A DNA stretch of 8,914 nucleotides from assembly GCA_905215095.1 (NCBI GenBank), contig CAJMOL010000048.1, forward strand, positions 1-8,914, written 5' to 3'. Below, piece by piece: positions 5,828-8,914 of this stretch; position 1 is the stretch's first letter; each line of letters opens with the position of its first letter. A program made the position numbers and the translations under genes. A model generated the notes under the pieces. That model did not search any database. It was not told the origin of the DNA and saw only the letters and a list, made by a program, of their open reading frames with translations. The stretch comes from an uncultured bacterium. Lineage in GTDB: Bacteria > Actinomycetota > Coriobacteriia > Coriobacteriales > Coriobacteriaceae.

Positions 5828-7039
5828 ATCGGCAAGCTCAGGAAGGTCTGCCTGCACCGTCCCGGCGACGAGCTCCTCAACCTGCCGCCCGACGAGCTCG
5901 AGCGACTCCTGTTCGACGACGTCCCGTTCCTGGAGGTCGCACAGCAGGAGCACGACACCTTCGCCCAGATCCTGAGGGACCAGGGCGTGGAGGTCCTCTA
6001 CCTCGAGAACCTCGTCGCCGAGGTGTTCGACCAGGTCCCCGGCGCCCGCGCCGAGTTCACCGACCAGTACATCGCCGAGGCCGGCATCCGCGGCCAGCAC
6101 ATGCCGCAGATCGTCCGCGAGAAGCTGGACTCCATCGAGGACAACCTCGAGTTCGTCAAGAAGACCATGGCCGGCATGACCAAGGCCGAGATCGACATGC
6201 CCCTCACGGCGTCCACGACCCTCGACTCCCTGGTCAACTCCGAGTCCGAGTCCGACCTGATCATCGACCCGATGCCCAACCTCTACTTCACCCGCGACCC
6301 GTTCGCGGTCGTCGGCGAGGGCGTCAACCTCAACCGCATGTACTCGGTCACCCGCAACCGCGAGACCCTGTACGGCAAGTACGTCTTCAAGTACCACCCC
6401 GACTACAAGGACGTCTCCCTGTACTTCCGCCGCGACTGCCAGTTCCACACCGAGGGCGGCGACGTGCTGAACATCAACGAGAAGACCCTCGCCGTCGGCA
6501 TCTCCCAGCGCACCCAGGCCGCGGCCATCGACGTCATGGCCCAGAACATCTTCTGGAACTCCGACTCCAAGGTCGAGCGCATCCTGGCCTTCGACATCCC
6601 GGTCTCGCGCGCCTTCATGCACCTCGACACGGTCTTCACCCAGATCGACGTCGATAAGTTCACGATCCACCCCGCCATCATGGGCACCCTGCGCGTCTAC
6701 GAGCTGACCGCCGGCAAGAACCCGGGCGACGTGAACATCCGCCTGATCGAGGACACCCTCGAGCACGTCCTGGAGGACGCCACCGGCGTCGACCAGGTCA
6801 AGCTGATCCCCTGCGGCGGCGGCGACCCGATCGCGGCCTCCCGCGAGCAGTGGAACGACGGCTCCAACACCCTGTGCGTCGAGCCCGGCAAGATCTGCGT
6901 CTACGCCCGCAACACCGTCACCAACGACGTGCTGTACAAGGAGGGCCTGGACCTTCTCGTCGTGCCCTCCGCCGAGCTCTCCCGCGGCCGCGGCGGCCCG
7001 CGCTGCATGAGCATGCCCTTCTGGCGCGAGGACCTCTAA
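5798..7039 (+). CDS. arcA: Arginine deiminase
   Basis: ArcA hydrolyses L-arginine to citrulline and ammonia in the cytoplasm, the first step of the arginine deiminase pathway that yields ATP and raises pH. The 413-aa product has the usual length and all catalytic residues of the family: Asp167 in YFTRDPF, Glu219 in FHTEGGD, His275 and Asp277 in MHLDTVF, and the nucleophile Cys403 in GGPRCMSMPF. The N-terminal MTKGLHVPSEIGKLRKVCLHRPG fits the first strand of the fold. The start at 5798 is fixed by the strong AGGAGG and by conservation in the second copy. Codon choice is extreme, with nearly every codon ending in C or G, unlike the neighbouring genes. This is a mark of very high expression rather than of transfer, because a conserved local promoter and leader belong to it. 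It stands as a single-gene unit with a terminator behind it, followed by arcT and a second arcA. Confidence 0.98.
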   Translation: MTKGLHVPSEIGKLRKVCLHRPGDELLNLPPDELERLLFDDVPFLEVAQQEHDTFAQILRDQGVEVLYLENLVAEVFDQVPGARAEFTDQYIAEAGIRGQHMPQIVREKLDSIEDNLEFVKKTMAGMTKAEIDMPLTASTTLDSLVNSESESDLIIDPMPNLYFTRDPFAVVGEGVNLNRMYSVTRNRETLYGKYVFKYHPDYKDVSLYFRRDCQFHTEGGDVLNINEKTLAVGISQRTQAAAIDVMAQNIFWNSDSKVERILAFDIPVSRAFMHLDTVFTQIDVDKFTIHPAIMGTLRVYELTAGKNPGDVNIRLIEDTLEHVLEDATGVDQVKLIPCGGGDPIAASREQWNDGSNTLCVEPGKICVYARNTVTNDVLYKEGLDLLVVPSAELSRGRGGPRCMSMPFWREDL

Positions 7040-7072
7040 GGTCTTCAAGGACCCGTACAGGTCTTAATACAT

Positions 7073-7094
7073 ACATCTAGCTGCCATTAGATGT
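7073..7094. repeat. Small inverted repeat after arcA
   Basis: ACATCTA (7073-7079) and TAGATGT (7088-7094) are exact inverted copies around an 8-base loop, directly before the main terminator stem. In the transcript it would form a second, weaker hairpin next to the terminator and might protect the 3' end. It has no T-run of its own. Confidence 0.5.
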
Positions 7095-7099
7095 CTCCC

Positions 7100-7133
7100 A
7101 TTGGGGCGGTGCGGGTTTTCGCACCGCCCCAAT
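7100..7133 (+). terminator. Terminator after arcA
   Basis: A 14-bp perfect GC-rich stem (ATTGGGGCGGTGCG, 7100-7113, with 7120-7133) closes a six-base GGTTTT loop. The sequence after it, CTTGTATG, is only modestly T-rich, so some read-through into the aminotransferase gene 55 bp downstream is plausible. The symmetrical AATTG-free arms would also terminate weakly in the other direction. Confidence 0.8.
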
Positions 7134-7188
7134 CTTGTATGAGGAACGTCAACACGATTGGATGACTGCTTTTGTAAGGAGCATGGCC

Positions 7189-8313
7189 ATGGACATCAAG
7201 ACGATTGGCGTTGAGGAGTGGCTTAACGTTTGGGAGAAGAGCGCCACGTGGGACATCGCCCAGTCGACGATCTCGTCGCTCACCATGGGCGAGCTGCGCG
7301 CGCTCGACGAGCAGGACGGCGCCACGTTCTATGAGCGGATGGACCGCGAGAAGATGAACTACGGCTGGATCGAGGGTTCGCCTGAGTTTAAGGCCGAGGT
7401 TGCCAAGCTGTATCGTCGCGAGGTCAATCCCGATCACATTCTGCAGACCAATGGCTGCACGGGCGCTAACCTCAACGCCATCATGGCTGTAGTCGAGCCC
7501 GGCGACCACGTTATCGCCGAGTGGCCTACCTATGCGCCGCTCTATGAGATTCCGCGTACGCTTGGCGCCGAGGTCGAGTATTGGGAGCTTCGCGAGGAGC
7601 TCGGGTGGAAACCCGATATCGAACAGCTCAAGCGCTTGGTGCGCCCCAACACCAAGCTCATCTGCATCAATAACGCTTCGAACCCCATCGGAACGGTGCT
7701 CGATGCCGACACGCTCGGCCAGATTGCCGAGATCGCCCGCTCGGTTGGTGCCTATGTGCTGTGCGACGAGGTGTATCTGCCGCTTGAGAACACCGAGGGC
7801 TTTTTGTCGATGGCCGATGTGTACGAGAAAGCCATCGTCACCAACTCGGTGTCCAAGACCTATTCGACGCCTGCGGCCCGCGTGGGCTGGGTCGTGGCAG
7901 ACGAAGAGATATCCAGCCGCATCCGCACCTATCGCGATTACACCATGATCTGCGGCGGCGTGTTCAACGATGCCCTGGCGACCTATGTGCTTGAGCACAA
8001 GGACAAGATCCTTGAGCGCAATCGCAAGATCGTGTTTGGCAACCGCGATATCGCGCAGGCTTGGATCGATACGCAGCACCGCGTTTCCTGGACGGCGCCG
8101 CAGGGCGTGTCCACCTCGTTTATCCAGCTTGATATTCCCGAGGACGACGAGGAGTTCTGCAAGCGCCTGCTGTCCGAGAGGGGAGTGCTGCTGGTACCCG
8201 GCAGCCGCTTTGAGCTTCCCTGCGGCGCACGCCTGGGCTACTGCGCGAGCGAGGACGTTCTGCGCGAGGGTCTGAGGCTTCTGGGCGAGGCGCTGGCGGA
8301 GTTCGATCGCTAG
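7189..8313 (+). CDS. arcT: PLP-dependent class I/II aminotransferase, ArcT-like
   Basis: This is a fold-type I PLP enzyme of 374 aa. The start at 7189 is chosen because AAGGAG (7176-7181) is 7 bases upstream. An ATG at 7183 is too close, and the frame is open back to an ATG at 7138. Numbered from 7189, the PLP residues are Asn165 in NASNPIGT, Asp193 and Tyr196 in CDEVYLPL, the Schiff-base Lys223 in TNSVSKTYSTP, and Arg231 in ARVGW. The substrate carboxylate arginine is Arg348 in GARLGYC. Everything for activity is present. Lactobacillus sakei and other arginine deiminase operons carry a transaminase gene, arcT, of this type, and the position between two arcA genes supports that name. The true substrate is not known and could be arginine, citrulline, ornithine or another amino acid. 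It follows the arcA terminator with no clear promoter of its own. Codon bias is much weaker than in arcA. Confidence 0.9.
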   Translation: MDIKTIGVEEWLNVWEKSATWDIAQSTISSLTMGELRALDEQDGATFYERMDREKMNYGWIEGSPEFKAEVAKLYRREVNPDHILQTNGCTGANLNAIMAVVEPGDHVIAEWPTYAPLYEIPRTLGAEVEYWELREELGWKPDIEQLKRLVRPNTKLICINNASNPIGTVLDADTLGQIAEIARSVGAYVLCDEVYLPLENTEGFLSMADVYEKAIVTNSVSKTYSTPAARVGWVVADEEISSRIRTYRDYTMICGGVFNDALATYVLEHKDKILERNRKIVFGNRDIAQAWIDTQHRVSWTAPQGVSTSFIQLDIPEDDEEFCKRLLSERGVLLVPGSRFELPCGARLGYCASEDVLREGLRLLGEALAEFDR

Positions 8314-8364
8314 GATTCCGACGGCTCTCAAAGCCGCTCAAATCTATCTACGATTATCGATAAC

Positions 8365-8400
8365 AGTCCCGTTTCCCATGAGGGGAGCGGGACTTTTTTC
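8365..8400 (+). terminator. Strong rho-independent terminator after arcT
   Basis: AGTCCCG (8365-8371) pairs with CGGGACT (8388-8394). The stem continues inward with wobble pairs and CCC/GGG to an ATGA tetraloop, and a run of six T (8394-8399) follows. This is a textbook terminator and isolates the second arcA from arcT. A smaller hairpin, CGGCT/AGCCG (8322-8326 with 8332-8336), lies between the stop codon and this terminator. Confidence 0.9.
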
Positions 8401-8476
8401 TATACCGAGAAGTCAAGTTGTTACAAATGAGGCCGTAAAGCGAGCAGGTATTCGCTGGGCCTTATACTGAGCTTCC

Positions 8477-8508
8477 GGTGAACGGTATCCAACGTCTGGT
8501 AAACGGTA
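8477..8508 (-). promoter_or_regulatory. Upstream pair of reverse-oriented boxes, 21 bp apart
   Basis: GGTGAACGGTA (8477-8487) and GGTAAACGGTA (8498-8508) differ by one base and are spaced 21 bp. Read on the minus strand they are TACCGTTCACC and TACCGTTTACC, matching the CCGTTC boxes near the arcA promoters. They sit about 240 bp upstream of the promoter pair and face the opposite way, so they may allow DNA looping or serve a leftward function. Confidence 0.55.
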
Positions 8509-8543
8509 ATATGCTTACCAGAAATGAATAGGACAAACTTTTT

Positions 8544-8561
8544 TCTGAATAAAAATGAAAA
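8544..8561 (+). promoter_or_regulatory. Candidate ARG box (ArgR/AhrC site) before second arcA
   Basis: TCTGAATAAAAATGAAAA agrees with the AhrC consensus CATGAATAAAAATGCAAG at 14 of 18 positions, including the whole TGAATAAAAATG core. A similar but weaker match lies before the first arcA. This is the best ARG-box candidate in the window. Its distance of about 250 bp from the likely start of transcription again suggests looping or an auxiliary role. Confidence 0.45.
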
Positions 8562-8735
8562 TGGTTGAGACACGGTATGAACCGCTAATTCTATTCATAG
8601 CTTTATTGGAAATATGCAATATGAGGGTGGTTTAGCAAAGTTTAGTTCCATTTGATTTTAGGATTGAAAACGCGTTTAAGCACGTAAATACGCTTTATTA
8701 AGATGAAGTGTGCCATGCGTGAAGTATATGTGTAT

Positions 8736-8767
8736 GCCGTTCACCCCCTATAAAAAACCGTTCGGGG
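8736..8767 (+). promoter_or_regulatory. Paired CCGTTC boxes, 21 bp apart (arcA copy 2)
   Basis: CCGTTC occurs at 8737-8742 (GCCGTTCACCC) and 8758-8763 (ACCGTTCGGGG). The spacing and the position relative to the -10 match the first copy, while the 15 bp between the boxes differ strongly. Conserved boxes in a diverged context are the best evidence here for a real protein-binding site. Confidence 0.6.
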
Positions 8768-8773
8768 GCAAGG

Positions 8774-8802
8774 TGGAAGTATGAGCTGATTTTGGATATA
8801 AA
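8774..8802 (+). promoter_or_regulatory. Probable arcA promoter, copy 2
   Basis: A TATAAA -10 element (8797-8802) within TTTTGGATATAA has a poor TGGAAG at the -35 position (8774-8779), 17 bp upstream. Both elements are the counterparts of the first copy. Transcription is expected from about 8808. Confidence 0.5.
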
Positions 8803-8846
8803 TATGTCGTCAGCAATAACGCCTCACACGGAGGGGCGCTAACGAA

Positions 8847-8867
8847 TCGGCCCTGACAAGGGCCCGA
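8847..8867 (+). promoter_or_regulatory. Leader hairpin before arcA ribosome site, copy 2
   Basis: TCGG-CCCT (8847-8854) pairs with AGGG-c-CCGA (8859-8867) around a GACA loop, with a single bulged C. The A at 8859 gives a U-A closing pair where the first copy has U-G, so the fold is kept. The ribosome site AGGAGG follows at 8877-8882. Confidence 0.5.
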
Positions 8868-8884
8868 AAGAAAGGTAGGAGGCC

Positions 8885-8914
8885 ATGACGAAAGGTCTGC
8901 ACGTGCCTTCCGAG
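8885..8914 (+). CDS. arcA: Second arginine deiminase, 3'-truncated by window
   Basis: Only the first ten codons are visible (MTKGLHVPSE), identical at the nucleotide level to those of the first arcA. They are preceded by the same AGGAGG ribosome site, with two bases before the ATG. The call as a second arcA rests on this identity and on the duplicated promoter and leader. Whether the copy is intact cannot be seen. It could also be a truncated remnant or a diverged paralogue after the first codons. Confidence 0.8.
   Translation, partial: MTKGLHVPSE

Larger units (their letters stand above)
8401..8884. promoter_or_regulatory. Upstream region of second arcA
   Basis: These 484 bp contain no convincing gene and are AT-rich. 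They hold an upstream pair of boxes in reverse orientation, an ARG-box-like sequence, a second pair of CCGTTC boxes, a -10 element and the leader hairpin. From about 8683 on, the sequence aligns with 5590-5797 with small gaps. The shared landmarks are CGCTTTA/TGCTTTA, TGAAGTG (8704 and 5614), the CCGTTC pair, and TTTGGATATAA. Before that, no clear alignment to the first copy's upstream region is visible by eye. Confidence 0.65.
8828..8914 (+). repeat. Direct repeat, copy 2: arcA leader plus first codons
   Basis: This repeat is identical to 5741-5827 except at 8859 (A instead of G) and is truncated by the window's end. It shows that a second, nearly identical arcA begins here. Confidence 0.97.

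Noticed and set aside
5570..7048. 492-codon open frame on the minus strand across arcA
   Set aside because: It is a shadow of the highly biased arcA codons: a C or G at each third position removes stops on the other strand. Its composition is rich in V, D, L and G repeats, and it runs against an unmistakable catalytic enzyme.
7087..8331. 414-codon open frame on the minus strand across arcT
   Set aside because: It is antisense to a gene with all PLP-enzyme motifs, starts within the downstream hairpin region, and the predicted protein shows no recognisable motif.
8741..8768. CCCCC/GGGGG hairpin with a TATAAAAAAC loop resembling a preQ1 riboswitch
   Set aside because: It lies upstream of the promoter and would not be transcribed with arcA. 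The CCCCC arm is absent from the first copy and no preQ1-related gene follows. It is better explained by the two CCGTTC boxes.
5741..8914. The direct repeat as the ends of a mobile element or composite transposon
   Set aside because: No transposase, terminal inverted repeats or target-site duplication is seen. The repeat is the leader and start of a functional gene, and homology fades gradually upstream, so gene duplication is the simpler reading.

Overview
The window looks like chromosomal DNA of a Coriobacteriia gut actinobacterium, most likely Collinsella or a close relative. This is an inference from GC-rich coding sequence set against AT-rich regulatory gaps, from the protein sequences as I recognise them, and from an arginine deiminase gene with extreme codon bias. 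No rRNA, tRNA, CRISPR array, insertion sequence or prophage gene is visible.

Left part (1-5283): the 3' end of a multi-pass membrane protein gene (+) converges on an RlmD-type 23S rRNA uracil-C5 methyltransferase gene (-). An 18-bp perfect hairpin separates them and contains the stop codon of the first. Upstream of rlmD on the same strand lies ppk1, a polyphosphate kinase with an unusual Ala/Pro/Glu-rich C-terminal tail of about 140 residues. A rho-independent terminator separates ppk1 from rlmD.

Right part (5284-8914): an arginine catabolism locus. A 514-bp AT-rich gap, divergent from ppk1, leads into arcA (arginine deiminase). A terminator follows, then a PLP-dependent aminotransferase resembling ArcT of arginine deiminase operons, then a strong terminator, then a second long AT-rich gap, and then the first ten codons of a second arcA. 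From 87 bp before the window's end (8828) to the end, the second copy matches the first (5741-5827) at 86 of 87 positions, with a period of exactly 3087 bp. The homology continues upstream in a more diverged form.

Both arcA copies share a regulatory layout. There are paired CCGTTC boxes 21 bp apart, a TATAA-type -10 with a poor -35, an ARG-box-like sequence further upstream, and a short leader with a conserved hairpin just before the Shine-Dalgarno sequence. The only difference between copies in the 87-bp block lies in that hairpin and turns a U-A pair into a U-G wobble. The most interesting material here is this duplicated promoter and leader, which suggests activator-dependent, arginine-responsive and possibly RNA-level control of two arcA genes flanking arcT. 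The carbamoyltransferase (arcB), carbamate kinase (arcC) and arginine/ornithine antiporter (arcD) genes needed to complete the pathway are not in the window.
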